A DNA stretch of 64,000 nt from Bacillus sp. OV322 (lineage in GTDB: Bacteria; Bacillota; Bacilli; Bacillales; DSM-1321), in contig NZ_FOMA01000001.1 of NCBI RefSeq assembly GCF_900112495.1, positions 124,001-188,000 of the forward strand, in the 5' to 3' direction. The notes under the pieces are model-generated. The model had not been told where the DNA came from. It saw only the letters and a program-made list of their open reading frames with translations, and searched no databases. Position numbers and translations under genes: made by a program. Numbering within the stretch: position 1 is the stretch's first letter; every line of letters starts with the position of its first letter. Of this stretch, positions 7,995-20,101 are shown piece by piece.

Positions 7995-8417
7995 ATGTAT
8001 AATCCGACAGTTTACTCCTTTATAGACTATGATCAGCAATTGGTGCGTCAATTTCCAAGTTTACAAATGCCATCCTTTCCTGCACAATCAGGTTTCCCGG
8101 GTTTCCCAGGACCTGATTTTACGGGACCATCAGGTTTCCCGGGTCTACCCGGATCCCAAACTCAACAAGCTCCAACTGCTCCTCCTCCAGCATTTATTCC
8201 ACAACAAGCAGCAGCTGCGCCATTTGCTGTTGACCCAGGGGCAATTAGATTGTGTATGTTTCGTAATACTTTTATATGGCTCAATAATGGAGATGGGTTT
8301 TGGTTTTATCCCATTTTCGTAGGTCCAAGATCTGTTGCTGGTTTTAGATGGAATGGCAGGTTTTGGACGATTTTTGGTATTGATACAAGGAGAATAGTTT
8401 CGTTTACTTGTTCATAG
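7995..8417 (+). CDS. Small protein with collagen-like segment and conserved C-terminal domain
   Basis: This 140-residue protein has three parts. Residues 1-30 are a short N-terminus. Residues about 32-53 are a Gly-Phe-Pro rich collagen-like stretch (GFPGFPGPDFTGPSGFPGLPG). Residues 54-77 are a Pro/Ala/Gln linker. From about 80 on is an aromatic domain (RLCMFRNTFIWLNNGDGFWF...). I recall similar proteins with a variable Pro-Gly-rich head and this FRNTF-W-NG-FWF-P tail in many Bacillus and Paenibacillus genomes, of unknown function. A surface or spore-surface location is possible but not shown. No signal peptide is visible. AAGGTGATGA lies a little far upstream. A terminator follows. Confidence 0.7.
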   Translation: MYNPTVYSFIDYDQQLVRQFPSLQMPSFPAQSGFPGFPGPDFTGPSGFPGLPGSQTQQAPTAPPPAFIPQQAAAAPFAVDPGAIRLCMFRNTFIWLNNGDGFWFYPIFVGPRSVAGFRWNGRFWTIFGIDTRRIVSFTCS

Positions 8418-8433
8418 GAATATTGTTTTCGTG

Positions 8434-8463
8434 GGTGATACTTATAAAGGGTATCGCCTTTTG
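8434..8463 (+). terminator. Terminator after the collagen-like gene
   Basis: GGTGATAC pairs with GTATCGCC across a nine-base loop and is followed by TTTT, 17 bases after the stop codon. Confidence 0.7.
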
Positions 8464-11534
<3,071 letters not shown>

Positions 11535-11718
11535 TCGCTGAATACGTGAAATTGCACCTTTGCGCTGCTTTTAAAAGGAGACTTTTTAACAGTTTGTTAG
11601 TCCTCATGGAGGAATGTTAGAATGTCCATTTTGAATTCCAAAATATAGGGGAGCGAATTTTATATAATTTTAGAATGCTGGAAGTTCATTTATTGGATAC
11701 GATTGTTCAGAGATGTAT

Positions 11719-11742
11719 GGCTGCCTTATGCAGCCTTTTTTT
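11719..11742 (+). terminator. Rho-independent terminator downstream of rph
   Basis: GGCTGC / GCAGCC with loop CTTAT is followed by seven T residues. It lies 185 bases after rph and is the first terminator on that strand. Confidence 0.75.
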
Positions 11743-11762
11743 GTACAAAAAGCCCTCATAAA

Positions 11763-11789
11763 AGAATACTGCATATGCTGCAGTATTCT
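11763..11789 (-). terminator. Terminator of metIC
   Basis: AGAATACTGCA pairs with TGCAGTATTCT. On the minus strand the stem is followed by TTTTAT, just beyond the metC stop codon. Confidence 0.75.
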
Positions 11790-11803
11790 AGGTCCTGTTA
11801 TAT

Positions 11804-12994
11804 TCAGCCTTCAATAACAGCTGTCTGTAAATACTCCTTTTCGCTTTGCTGCAGGGCTAAAGTGAAATCGCAGATTAAATCATCACAGTTTTCAAGTCCC
11901 AGGGATAACCGCAAAAGGCTTTTTGAGATTCCGCGCCTTTCTCTTTCCTCATCAGGCATTGCTGCGTGTGACATTTTTGCAGGATAGGAAAGGATGGTTT
12001 CAACAGCTCCAAGGCTTACAGCAAAAACGGGCAGCTGGAGCTGATTGACGAAGGAACGAAGCAGGCTTTCATTTTGCAGTTCGAATGATAACACGGCTCC
12101 TGCTCCCCTGGCCTGTTCGCTTTGAATTTTGTACTGAGGATGATCCGGGAGGCCTGGGTAATGGACAGCTTTAACAGAAGGCAGAGAAGTTAGAAATTCA
12201 GCCATTTTGTGTGCGGACTTCATGGAATGCGCCATTCTTACATGGAGGGTTTTGATTCCCCTCATGACCAGCCATGCATCCTGGACACCCAGAATTGCTC
12301 CAAATGAATTCTGCAAAAATGAAAGCTTTTCACCTATTTCCGGGTCTTTGACGGCCGCAAGTCCTGCAACAACATCGCTATGGCCTGAAAGAAACTTCGT
12401 TGCACTATGGAGAACAATATCAGCACCAAGTGAAAGAGGCTTTTGCAGAGCTGGAGTTAAAAATGTATTATCCACATATGTTAAGGCGCCAATTTCCCTG
12501 GCAATGGCACTGATTTCCCTTATATCGCTGACCTTAAGCAAAGGATTAGAAGGTGTTTCAATATAAAAAGCCCTTGTATTATGCTGGATTGCAGATCTGA
12601 TGCTTTCAAGATTCGTCATATCGGCAAAAGTGTGCTGGATTCCAAACCGGTTCAAAACGTTTGTCACCATCCGGTAGGTCCCGCCGTATACATCTTCTGA
12701 AATGATGACATGGTCTCCTGAAGATAATAAAAGAAACGCAGTTGAAATGGCCGCCATTCCGGATGAGAAAGCAAAGCCTCTGGTTCCTTCCTCTAATTCA
12801 GCAATAATCTCTTCAAGTGCCTCCCGTGTCGGATTCAGGCTTCTGCTGTAATCATATTTGCCGAATTGATCAATATCGAATTGATGATAAGTTGAGGCAT
12901 GCTGAATCGGAACACAGACTGCACCTGTTGCCGGATCAATTTTATGACGATTATGAATCAAAGAAGTTTCAAAAGCAAAATTTTCAGATGTCAT
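11804..12994 (-). CDS. metC: Cystathionine beta-lyase (PLP-dependent)
   Basis: This 396-residue Cys/Met-metabolism PLP enzyme converts cystathionine to homocysteine, pyruvate and ammonia in methionine synthesis. It has the phosphate-binding SSGMAA segment, the cofactor Asp in YVDNTF, and the PLP lysine in SATKFLSGHSD. It follows metI on the same strand; the metI stop overlaps the metC start by four bases (12991-12994), giving translational coupling. Both genes lie behind the SAM-I riboswitch upstream of metI and should be switched off when S-adenosylmethionine is plentiful. Beta-lyase rather than gamma-synthase is assigned from gene order, as in the B. subtilis metI-metC operon; the two paralogues are hard to separate by eye. 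Confidence 0.88.
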   Translation of the reverse strand: MTSENFAFETSLIHNRHKIDPATGAVCVPIQHASTYHQFDIDQFGKYDYSRSLNPTREALEEIIAELEEGTRGFAFSSGMAAISTAFLLLSSGDHVIISEDVYGGTYRMVTNVLNRFGIQHTFADMTNLESIRSAIQHNTRAFYIETPSNPLLKVSDIREISAIAREIGALTYVDNTFLTPALQKPLSLGADIVLHSATKFLSGHSDVVAGLAAVKDPEIGEKLSFLQNSFGAILGVQDAWLVMRGIKTLHVRMAHSMKSAHKMAEFLTSLPSVKAVHYPGLPDHPQYKIQSEQARGAGAVLSFELQNESLLRSFVNQLQLPVFAVSLGAVETILSYPAKMSHAAMPDEERERRGISKSLLRLSLGLENCDDLICDFTLALQQSEKEYLQTAVIEG

Positions 12995-14103
12995 AATAGG
13001 GCCTCCTGTTTTACATAGTTTAAAGAGTAATCCAAATCACTTATTAAATCGCTGGGATCTTCTATTCCGACTGAAAAACGCAATAACCTATTACAAACCC
13101 CATTCGCTGTTCTAATTTCTTCTGGAATGTCTGCATGGGTTTGTGTTGCAGGATACGTTATAAAGCTCTCAACTCCGCCGAGGCTCTCTGCAAAAGAGAT
13201 AAGGGAAAGTCCTTTTAAGAAAGGATTGATCCATGACTCATCATTTAACCTGAAAGAAAGCATACCGCCTCTGCCGGGATAAAGGACCTCTGAAACGGAC
13301 TCGTGATTGGACAGATATTCAGCAAGGATTTTTGCATTGGATTCATGGCGGGCCATCCGAAGAGACAGTGTTTTCATGCCTCTCATTAAAAGCCAGGAAT
13401 CAAATGGGCTCAGCACAGCTCCTGCCCCATTATGATGAAGGGCGAGAGAATTGCAAAGATCTCTGCCTTTAGCAACGATCAGTCCTGCCAGCACGTCGTT
13501 GTGTCCGCCAAGATATTTTGTAGCGCTATGGATGACGATATGAGCTCCAAGCGGGATAGGTTTTTGGATCAGCGGTGTATAAAAGGTATTGTCGACGATT
13601 AAAAGCAAACCGTGCTGTTTCGCCAGCTGGCCGATAGCTTCAATATCCGCTGTTTCCATTAGAGGATTAGTGGGCGATTCTATAAAAATGGCTTTAGTCT
13701 TTGGTGTAATTGAATGTTCAATGCTCTGCAGACAGCTTGTATCTTTGTATTTACAGACTAACCCCCATTTTTTGAACCCCTGTTCCAATAATCGATATGT
13801 TCCTCCATATAAATCCTTAGATAAAATCCACTCATCCCCGGATTGGAATAATGACAATACCGTCAATATTGCTGCCATGCCTGAACTGCATGCAAAGCCT
13901 TGATCGCCGTCTTCAAGTTCAGCTATGGTCTTTTCTAGAATCTGCCTAGTGGGATTTCCGGTACGGGAATAATCGAATCCAGTGGACTGCCCAATTCCTT
14001 CATGGCGGTAAGCTGTTGAAAGGTAAATGGGAGCATTCACAGTTCCTGTTTCTTTTTCGCTTCGATTTCCGATCTGTGCCAGATATGTGTCAATATTGTA
14101 CAT
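12991..14103 (-). CDS. metI: Cystathionine gamma-synthase / O-acetylhomoserine thiolyase
   Basis: This 370-residue PLP enzyme joins acylated homoserine with cysteine (or sulfide), the first step of the transsulfuration route to methionine. The PLP lysine is in SATKYLGGHNDV and the cofactor-binding Asp in IVDNTFYTPL. The start is ATG at 14103 (MYNIDTYLAQIGN), which has AAGGAGTGG at ideal distance. The reading frame stays open upstream to 14184, but that part is riboswitch RNA rather than protein. It is first in a two-gene operon with metC and preceded by a full S-box leader. Confidence 0.9.
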   Translation of the reverse strand: MYNIDTYLAQIGNRSEKETGTVNAPIYLSTAYRHEGIGQSTGFDYSRTGNPTRQILEKTIAELEDGDQGFACSSGMAAILTVLSLFQSGDEWILSKDLYGGTYRLLEQGFKKWGLVCKYKDTSCLQSIEHSITPKTKAIFIESPTNPLMETADIEAIGQLAKQHGLLLIVDNTFYTPLIQKPIPLGAHIVIHSATKYLGGHNDVLAGLIVAKGRDLCNSLALHHNGAGAVLSPFDSWLLMRGMKTLSLRMARHESNAKILAEYLSNHESVSEVLYPGRGGMLSFRLNDESWINPFLKGLSLISFAESLGGVESFITYPATQTHADIPEEIRTANGVCNRLLRFSVGIEDPSDLISDLDYSLNYVKQEALL

Positions 14104-14132
14104 AAGTTCACCACTCCTTAAGCTGAATAAAA

Positions 14133-14300
14133 ATAAAAAAGCCTTCTTAAAGAAGAAGACTTTTAACAGTACATGGAAAGCCATTCTTCTTATCTTTCAA
14201 GTTATTAAAACTTGATGGAGTTAGCACCTTTTCATTGTTCCGGACAATGAAGGTTGCTGAGGCATCAACGGGCCAATTCCCTAAACCTCTCTTGATAAGA
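14133..14300 (-). promoter_or_regulatory. SAM-I (S-box) riboswitch of metIC
   Basis: Read on the minus strand, the aptamer starts CTTATCAAGAGAGG (14299 down) and contains the conserved TTGGCCCGTTGATGCC, CAGCAACC and AAGGTGCTAA elements. It closes with GATAAG at 14189, so the P1 ends CTTATC/GATAAG pair. Downstream is an intrinsic terminator (AAGTCTTCTT / AAGAAGGC, then six T, 14164-14133), 30 bases before metI. With SAM bound, the terminator forms and metIC is off. All diagnostic S-box elements are seen directly. Confidence 0.96.
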
Positions 14301-14329
14301 AATAAATTCTAATTATTCTATTAGTTTAG

Positions 14330-14358
14330 AATTTACTACACAAATGAAGTAGTGTCAA
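14330..14358 (-). promoter_or_regulatory. Sigma-A promoter of metIC
   Basis: On the minus strand, TTGACA (14358-14353), a 17-base spacer and TAAATT (14335-14330) lie about 30 bases before the riboswitch aptamer, as expected for transcription of the leader. Confidence 0.8.
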
Positions 14359-14472
14359 CTAATATTGATAGTATATATTGCCTGTAATATAGTAAAGCGA
14401 ATTCAGGCACTAATGCGGATTTTAAGTTTAACAGAAGGATGCAGATAGAAAGATTGAAAGGAGCGGGTTTTA

Positions 14473-15624
14473 TTGAAAATTGTCATTGCCCCTGATTCAT
14501 TCAAGGAAAGCATGACTGCAATGCAGGCGGCAGACTCTATTGAAAAGGGGTTCCGCCGCGTTTTTAGATCTGCTGAAATTATTAAGGTCCCATTAGCAGA
14601 TGGCGGGGAAGGGACGGTACAGGCACTTGTCAATGCAACAGGAGGGAACATTATTGAAAAAGAGGTCACCGGGCCGCTAGGTGAAAGGGTGAATGCCAAA
14701 TTCGGGATTTCCGGAAATGGAGAAAAAGCAGTAATCGAAATGGCTGCAGCTTCAGGCATCCATCTTGTTCCTTATGAAAAAAGAAACCCGCTGTATACGA
14801 CCACCAGAGGTACTGGTGAATTGATACTGGCTGCCCTGGACGCGGGAGTAAAGCATATCATTCTTGGCATTGGCGGAAGTGCCACGAATGATGGCGGGGC
14901 AGGGATGGCAAAAGCGCTTGGAATAAAGCTTATGGATGAGAGGGGCAGGGAAATTGGAGACGGAGGTGGAGCTCTCGGAAAGCTTTGCTCCATTGATTTA
15001 AGCAATGCAGATCCAAGATTGCAGCATATCAAGGTGGAAGCGGCATGTGATGTAGACATTCCCTTAACAGGAGAAAAAGGTGCTTCTGCAATTTTTGGAC
15101 CGCAAAAAGGGGCAGATCGGGAAATGGTTTCCCTTCTTGATAAAAATCTAGAAAGATATGCTGCGGTCATTGAAAAGGAGCTTGGAAAAAAGGTAAAGGA
15201 TGTGCCTGGTTCCGGTGCAGCCGGAGGCCTTGGAGCAGGATTGCTTGCCTTTTTGCCTGCTGAGCTTAAAAGAGGCAGTAAAATCATAATAGAAGCGGTC
15301 AATCTGATGGAACACATAAGAGATGCTTCAATCCTTATAACAGGTGAAGGCAAGATTGACAATCAAACCCTGCTCGGAAAAACACCAATCGGTGCAGCTC
15401 GTCTTGCCAGAACTTTTAACGTTCCTGTGATTGCAATTGCCGGCAATGTTTCATTTAGCAGCGAGGAGTTTACTCAGCATGGAATAAATGCCGTTTTCAG
15501 TATAGTTCCGGGAATTATCAGCAGAGAAGATGCCTTTATAAAGGCAGAGAGGCATCTTGAAGAAACTGCAGCCAATATTGCAGCAGTGTTAAAAATGTCA
15601 GAAGCATGCAGCCGGTTTAACTAA
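14473..15624 (+). CDS. glxK: Glycerate kinase
   Basis: This 383-residue enzyme of the GlxK/GarK family phosphorylates D-glycerate with ATP. Family landmarks are APDSFKESMTA at the N-terminus, PLADGGEGT (about 42-50), LGIGGSATNDGGAGMA (about 131-146), and the late GEGKIDNQTLLGKTP segment. The start is TTG with AAAGGAG upstream. It is monocistronic, divergent from metI, and followed by a family A repeat instead of an obvious terminator. Product 2- or 3-phosphoglycerate specificity cannot be read from the sequence. Confidence 0.9.
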   Translation: MKIVIAPDSFKESMTAMQAADSIEKGFRRVFRSAEIIKVPLADGGEGTVQALVNATGGNIIEKEVTGPLGERVNAKFGISGNGEKAVIEMAAASGIHLVPYEKRNPLYTTTRGTGELILAALDAGVKHIILGIGGSATNDGGAGMAKALGIKLMDERGREIGDGGGALGKLCSIDLSNADPRLQHIKVEAACDVDIPLTGEKGASAIFGPQKGADREMVSLLDKNLERYAAVIEKELGKKVKDVPGSGAAGGLGAGLLAFLPAELKRGSKIIIEAVNLMEHIRDASILITGEGKIDNQTLLGKTPIGAARLARTFNVPVIAIAGNVSFSSEEFTQHGINAVFSIVPGIISREDAFIKAERHLEETAANIAAVLKMSEACSRFN

Positions 15625-15636
15625 TGATGTTTTTTA

Positions 15637-15838
15637 TAGGCTCTTTTTTTAGAGATTGATGTTTTTTAATAAGTTTTGCAAGGCTATCCTATTGTTAAGC
15701 CAGGCTGATTAGAGTGTAAGGTGCGAGACTCCTGCTTAGATTAGCGGGATAGGTGAGATCCCGTCAAAGCGAGCATCCTTGAGCGGAAATCAACCATCTT
15801 GTTCCATAGCAGCAAAGTTTACGAAAAAAGCCTTTTTA
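15637..15838 (-). repeat. Dispersed repeat family A, copy 3 (inverted)
   Basis: It starts AGGCTCTTTTTTTAGAG and ends AGCAAAGTTTACGAAAAAAG, the reverse complement of copies 1, 7 and 8. It lies between glxK and fumC. Confidence 0.85.
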
Positions 15839-15985
15839 TACAATAATGGAAGTGAGAAGACAGGGTGTAGCTTTGAAATGTAAAATACATGTTCGTTTAT
15901 GCTTATTTTTGGGAAAATAAGTAGAGTAACTTTTTTTGGCAGGATATATATAAATTATTTAACAGTGGAGACGGGAGGAAGTTCT

Positions 15986-17374
15986 ATGAAGTTCAGAACA
16001 GAGAAAGACACTATGGGTGAAGTACAGGTTCCTTATGATAAATATTGGGGAGCACAGACTGAAAGAAGCAGAAATAATTTCAAAATCGGGAATGAAAGAA
16101 TGCCGATAGAGCTCATCCAGGCTTTTGCATATGTAAAACAAGCCTCAGCTAAGGTCAATCATGAGCTGGGAGATTTATCGCAGGCAAAAATGAAAGCGAT
16201 TGTAAAAGTCAGCGGTGAAATTCTAGAGGGAGCACTTGATGACCACTTTCCCCTTGTTGTCTGGCAGACTGGAAGCGGCACTCAAAGCAATATGAATGTG
16301 AATGAAGTAATTGCTAACAAAGGGAATGAGTGGCTGCGGGAAAACGGCGGAAATGAGCAGGAAATCCTGCATCCTAATGACGATGTCAACAAGGCTCAAA
16401 GCTCCAATGACTCATTTCCAGCGGCGATGCATATAGCGGCATACCTGGCAGTTGCAGACATCCTGCTGCCGTCTATTTCTGCATTAAGAGATACTTTGCT
16501 TGAAAAGGAAAAGGAGTTCATGAATATTGTAAAAATCGGCCGCACCCATTTGCAGGATGCTACACCGCTCACACTAGGGCAGGAAATCAGCGGATGGAGG
16601 GCAATGCTTGATAAAGATCTTCAAATGATTGAAGAAAGCAGCAAGCATTTAAAAAGCCTTGCACTTGGAGGAACAGCGGTAGGCACCGGAATTAATACAA
16701 AACCGGCATTCGGCCATATGGCCGCAGAACAAATAAGCAAGGATACCGGACATTCATTCCATACATCACCGAACAAGTTTCATGCGCTTACCAGCCATAA
16801 TGAAATTGTGCACGTGCATGGTGCTATGAAAGCTCTTGCTGCAGATTTGATGAAAATTGCCAATGATGTCAGATGGCTTGCAAGCGGACCCAGAAGCGGT
16901 ATAGGCGAGCTCTCTATTCCGGCAAATGAACCTGGAAGCTCAATCATGCCTGGTAAAGTAAATCCCACACAATGTGAAGCATTGACGATGATTTCCGTTC
17001 AGGTATTCGGAAATGACTCCACTATTGCTTTCGCAGCCAGCCAGGGGAATTTTGAGCTAAATGTATTTAAGCCTGTTATCATTTATAACTTCCTGCAGTC
17101 TGTAAAGCTTTTGAGTGAAGGAATACAATCATTTAATGAGCATACTGCAAAAGGAATCATGGCAAACACTGAAAAAATCAAGGAAAATGTTGAGCGCTCT
17201 CTAATGCTTGTGACTGCCCTAAATCCGCATATCGGCTATGAAAAAGCAGCAGAAATTGCAAAACTGGCCTTCAGCGAACACACAACCCTAAAAGAAGCCG
17301 CCCTAAAACTCGGATACCTGACACCCGATGAATTCGAAAAATGGGTGAACCCGGAAAAAATGGTTAACCTATAA
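15986..17374 (+). CDS. fumC: Fumarate hydratase class II
   Basis: This 462-residue enzyme interconverts fumarate and malate in the TCA cycle and needs no iron-sulfur cluster. It carries the superfamily signature [10 protein letters not shown], the substrate-site segment [14 protein letters not shown], and [10 protein letters not shown] with its conserved His. The start chosen is ATG 15986 ([16 protein letters not shown]) with GGGAGG at good spacing; the frame is open 87 bases further upstream. Class II members in Bacillus are also called citG. It is monocistronic and followed directly by family B repeats. Confidence 0.95.
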   Translation: MKFRTEKDTMGEVQVPYDKYWGAQTERSRNNFKIGNERMPIELIQAFAYVKQASAKVNHELGDLSQAKMKAIVKVSGEILEGALDDHFPLVVWQTGSGTQSNMNVNEVIANKGNEWLRENGGNEQEILHPNDDVNKAQSSNDSFPAAMHIAAYLAVADILLPSISALRDTLLEKEKEFMNIVKIGRTHLQDATPLTLGQEISGWRAMLDKDLQMIEESSKHLKSLALGGTAVGTGINTKPAFGHMAAEQISKDTGHSFHTSPNKFHALTSHNEIVHVHGAMKALAADLMKIANDVRWLASGPRSGIGELSIPANEPGSSIMPGKVNPTQCEALTMISVQVFGNDSTIAFAASQGNFELNVFKPVIIYNFLQSVKLLSEGIQSFNEHTAKGIMANTEKIKENVERSLMLVTALNPHIGYEKAAEIAKLAFSEHTTLKEAALKLGYLTPDEFEKWVNPEKMVNL

Positions 17375-17698
17375 AAAAAGCGGAAGCGACTGTTTAGCTC
17401 GTGAAGCAAATAGGGTTTGATCCTCAGAAGGCGTTCTTTGTCTTCAGAGGATCAAACATCTTTTGCACAGCGAGCTAGGAGCTGAAGCTGGATTGGAAAA
17501 AAGCGGAAGCGACTGTTTATAGGATCAAAGACTAAGAACGCCGCGTCCTGCGGCAACGTCTTTGTGACCCCCGTCCTGGGGGCCAAAGCAAATAGGGTTT
17601 GATCCTCAGAAGGCGTTCTTTGCCTTCAATTCTTGGGTGGCTTATGACCTCGAGGGGCTAGGAGCTGAAGCTGGATTAAAAAAGCGGAAGGCGGTGAA
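17371..17698 (+). repeat. Dispersed repeat family B, two tandem units
   Basis: Two related units each start AAAAAGCGGAAGCGACTGTTT and end GAGCTGAAGCTGGATT. They share GCAAATAGGGTTTGATCCTC and AGAAGGCGTTCTTTG; the second adds the GACCTCGAGGGGCTAGG block. The reverse complement of the same modules fills 39637-40105. The sequence is rich in short inverted repeats and looks like untranslated mobile or folded sequence. Confidence 0.8.
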
Positions 17699-17703
17699 GC
17701 AGC

Positions 17704-17946
17704 ATGGATGTATGTCCGCTTTGCAACGGATTAAGGGGTCTTAGTGCATCCTGTCCAAGCTGTACAGCAAAAATGGAGGATAAGGGAAAGGTCATGGATT
17801 ATTATGACGAATATAGCGCGTATATGGATACAGATACATTAAAACAAATTGATGGTTTTCCCCGTTCATTTCAACAGGGGAAATGCCCTCATTTAATAAA
17901 CTGTCCAACCTGCGGGCATGATGAAATTATCCTGGTTCAAGAGTAA
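17704..17946 (+). CDS. Small zinc-ribbon-like protein
   Basis: This 80-residue protein has three Cys pairs: CPLC (4-7), CPSC (17-20) and CPTC (67-70), plus Cys61. This suits binding of one or two zinc ions. Between them is an acidic/aromatic stretch (MDYYDEYSAYMDTDTLKQI). No DNA-binding fold is recognisable, and I do not know its function. GAAGGCGGTG lies upstream of the ATG. It converges with msmX; its native terminator has been split by the insertion element that starts 22 bases after the stop. Confidence 0.7.
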   Translation: MDVCPLCNGLRGLSASCPSCTAKMEDKGKVMDYYDEYSAYMDTDTLKQIDGFPRSFQQGKCPHLINCPTCGHDEIILVQE

Positions 17947-17948
17947 AT

Positions 17949-17958
17949 AAAAGGCGAG
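17949..17958 (+). other. Left half of a split bidirectional terminator
   Basis: AAAAGGCGAG here and CTCGCCTTTT at 20209-20218 are exact complements. If the element and one target copy are removed, the sequence closes to AAAAGGCGAGTAC, a seven-base loop AGTATTT, then GTGCTCGCCTTTT. That is a near-perfect terminator for the two convergent genes. Confidence 0.7.
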
Positions 17959-17968
17959 TACAGTATTT

Positions 17969-17996
17969 GTAACGGGTTCTCTTTTGGAGTACAAAA
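17969..17996 (+). repeat. Left inverted repeat of the insertion element
   Basis: GTAACGGGTTCTCTTTTGG and the following GTACAAAA are matched by the reverse complement of 20171-20198. Confidence 0.75.
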
Positions 17997-18017
17997 TCAA
18001 AAATAACATCACATATA

Positions 18018-18053
18018 GGGTACAAAATCGCATATGATTTTGTACCCTTATTT
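18018..18053 (+). terminator. Hairpin inside the left end of the element
   Basis: A perfect 12-bp stem, GGGTACAAAATC / GATTTTGTACCC, with loop GCATAT is followed by TTATTTTT. It would stop read-through from the host gene into the transposase, a common arrangement in insertion sequences. Confidence 0.8.
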
Positions 18054-18112
18054 TTGTTGTTCATGAACATTAATAGTGTTTTAGCAAATGAATTCGCATA
18101 TAAAACCGCAAG

Positions 18113-18223
18113 TTGATTAATATTCTCCAACGAAACTTGATAAAAGATGAACAATTTATCGAGTGGATTAAGTCCAAACAGAGTAATAAACGTATGCTCA
18201 AAACCATCGGAATAGAGGAATAG
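18113..18223 (+). CDS. Short ORF ahead of the transposase
   Basis: This 36-codon frame from TTG runs INILQRNLIKDEQFIEWIK and on to a stop 15 bases before the transposase ATG. Its composition is protein-like, but no good ribosome-binding site is visible. It may be a small accessory ORF or an eroded N-terminal piece of the transposase. Confidence 0.3.
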   Translation: MINILQRNLIKDEQFIEWIKSKQSNKRMLKTIGIEE

Positions 18224-18238
18224 GTTGGAGGTGTATTT

Positions 18239-19214
18239 ATGTCCAAATTAAAAGATATTGGAATATGACCTTAAACCAAAAGAGAACACATTATGGTACA
18301 GGGATGACCATGTAGATTCATTTTGTCGTAAGAATGACCGATTACGTTTTTCAAATTATCCAATCGAACCTACTAAAGAAGACGACCAAGATTATGCCAG
18401 TTATAGCAATGAATTATTAAAGGTAAGAGAACGTGAAAATTTTGCTGATGGACTGCATGTAAAATCACAGTATACTTCTATCGCCCATTTTTGGTTGATT
18501 CAACAAATGATAAATGCAAAGGAATGGCGTTTTGTTACTGATGAAGACCATTCACTTATGAATGGTATGTATCGAGTTTTTTTAAAAGATTTTCGTTTGT
18601 ATAATGCCCATCATTTTGTTTGCAAAATGGACAAAACTAAATCAAGAAAACAGACATATGAAGAACATAAAGAGGCAAAGAAGATCTTAAAAGATTGGGG
18701 AGATGCTAAAGGAATCCACTCTTCATTGTACGGAATAGCCAGAGTCAATTTAACTGAAAGACTAAAGACTCACCGTTTTTGTGAGGAAATTATTCTTCCA
18801 GATAAACGAGCAATGGTTTGGCTCAATAACCCCATACAACATCCGCTACCGCCAATTGATAAAGGGGATGTGACGATTGACTGTAGAACTGATGTAAGTG
18901 CATTTGAAAATGATGAATTAGCAGATATGATACTTTCAGTAAATGACCATGCGACTAACAGTTTTATTCAACAAATAAGAAGACGTATATCTATTTTGGA
19001 TCGCTCATTGGTTACAGCAAGAGGTAAAGGGAAAAGTTATATCTACGCCAATTTCAATCCAAAATACGCTCAATATGCTATCACTATCCTACGTACATAT
19101 TACAATTTTTGTTTGCCATACAAAGGTAGTGATACGAAGATGTTGACTCCAGCTCAACGGATTGGACTAACAGATAAAGTGTTTGATTTAAAAGATATTA
19201 TTTATATGTCCTAA
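18239..19214 (+). pseudogene. Transposase-like gene, frameshifted near the 5' end
   Basis: A good start (ATG 18239, with GGAGG seven bases upstream) reads MSKLKDIGI and then stops. From 18258 another frame runs 318 codons (EYDLKPKENTLWYRDD...). Deleting one base near 18258 joins them as MSKLKDMEYDLKPKENT. The body resembles DDE transposases: HVKSQYTSIAHFWLIQQ, a strand with acidic residues RFVTDED, and an Arg-rich C-terminus with LTPAQRIGLTDKVFDL. The inverted repeats and target duplication support this. The frame could be expressed by programmed frameshifting or could be dead; a TTG at 18258 lacks a ribosome-binding site. The exact IS family is not recognised. Confidence 0.6.
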
Positions 19215-19223
19215 AAACTATAA

Positions 19224-19275
19224 TTAGCACACAAACCAATTGGTTGAGATGTTCCAAACGGTTTGTGTGTGCTAA
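19224..19275. terminator. Bidirectional terminator between transposase and CPBP gene
   Basis: TTAGCACACAAACC pairs with GGTTTGTGTGTGCTAA (one bulge or wobble region) around a 22-base loop between the two convergent stop codons. Confidence 0.6.
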
Positions 19276-19943
19276 ATAATATTAACAAACAAATCATAAA
19301 ATGAATGCAATAATACAACCGACCATAATGAACCTGTCTTTTTATAAACAAATCCAAAGATTAGCCCAAGTAGAAAAATATAAACGTGAGTCCAAAAATG
19401 AAAAAATTCTCCGTTATGAATCCAAATCGGATAGTGTATAAGCAAGAATAAAAATGATGTGATTCCATTTGCTTTCCAAAAAGACATTCGTTTATTAAAC
19501 TCTTTAAGTAGAAACCCTCTAAACACCATTTCTTCCGTAATTCCAACCACAAGAAACCCATCAAGATAGCTGTCTAATGGCAGTACAAAGTGAAATGATT
19601 CTTTATTAACGAGATATATTTCAATAAAAAAACGCAAACCAACGAGTGTAGAAAGAATGATACCCCAGAATAATCCTTTTCTTACATTGATGTTCATATT
19701 AAAGTAACTCATAGGGCTTGTATTTAGATAGTATTTTACATAAATCCAAATTGGAACTATCCAGAGCAAGACCTTTACTAATGCTTCCAGTAAGGCATAG
19801 GTTGTCTCACCAAATGATTGAAAGAAATTAATTAACCACAACTCTTTTAAAGTCCAAATAAAGTAAAAGAAAAGAAGATATAAGATAAGTGTTTGCATGT
19901 TACAAATTATAGTGTTGTTTTCAGTCTTTAAATTTAATTCCAT
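19272..19943 (-). CDS. CPBP-family intramembrane metalloprotease (CAAX/Abi)
   Basis: This 223-residue polytopic protein with seven or eight hydrophobic segments carries the CPBP motifs: EEMVFRG (EExxxR), a His in LLIHYP, and a final His/Asp in HSFYDLFVN. Members cleave membrane or prenylated substrates; in Gram-positive bacteria some give self-immunity to bacteriocins or process signals. The chosen start (ATG 19943, MELNLKTE) has AGGAGG four bases upstream; the frame is open ten codons further. It is an AT-rich passenger gene inside the insertion element, transcribed toward the transposase. The substrate is unknown. Confidence 0.8.
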   Translation of the reverse strand: MELNLKTENNTIICNMQTLILYLLFFYFIWTLKELWLINFFQSFGETTYALLEALVKVLLWIVPIWIYVKYYLNTSPMSYFNMNINVRKGLFWGIILSTLVGLRFFIEIYLVNKESFHFVLPLDSYLDGFLVVGITEEMVFRGFLLKEFNKRMSFWKANGITSFLFLLIHYPIWIHNGEFFHFWTHVYIFLLGLIFGFVYKKTGSLWSVVLLHSFYDLFVNII

Positions 19944-20101
19944 CTCTCCTCCTAATATCGCAGATTTACTCATTTTACATTACTAATTTATTTCCTATTA
20001 GAGAAACATCAGTGGTTTCACGTTGTTACTAAATCCCATTATACTAGTATAAAAACATTTGACATACCACTTTTTGGCTTTATATGGGTTAAAAGAAATA
20101 C

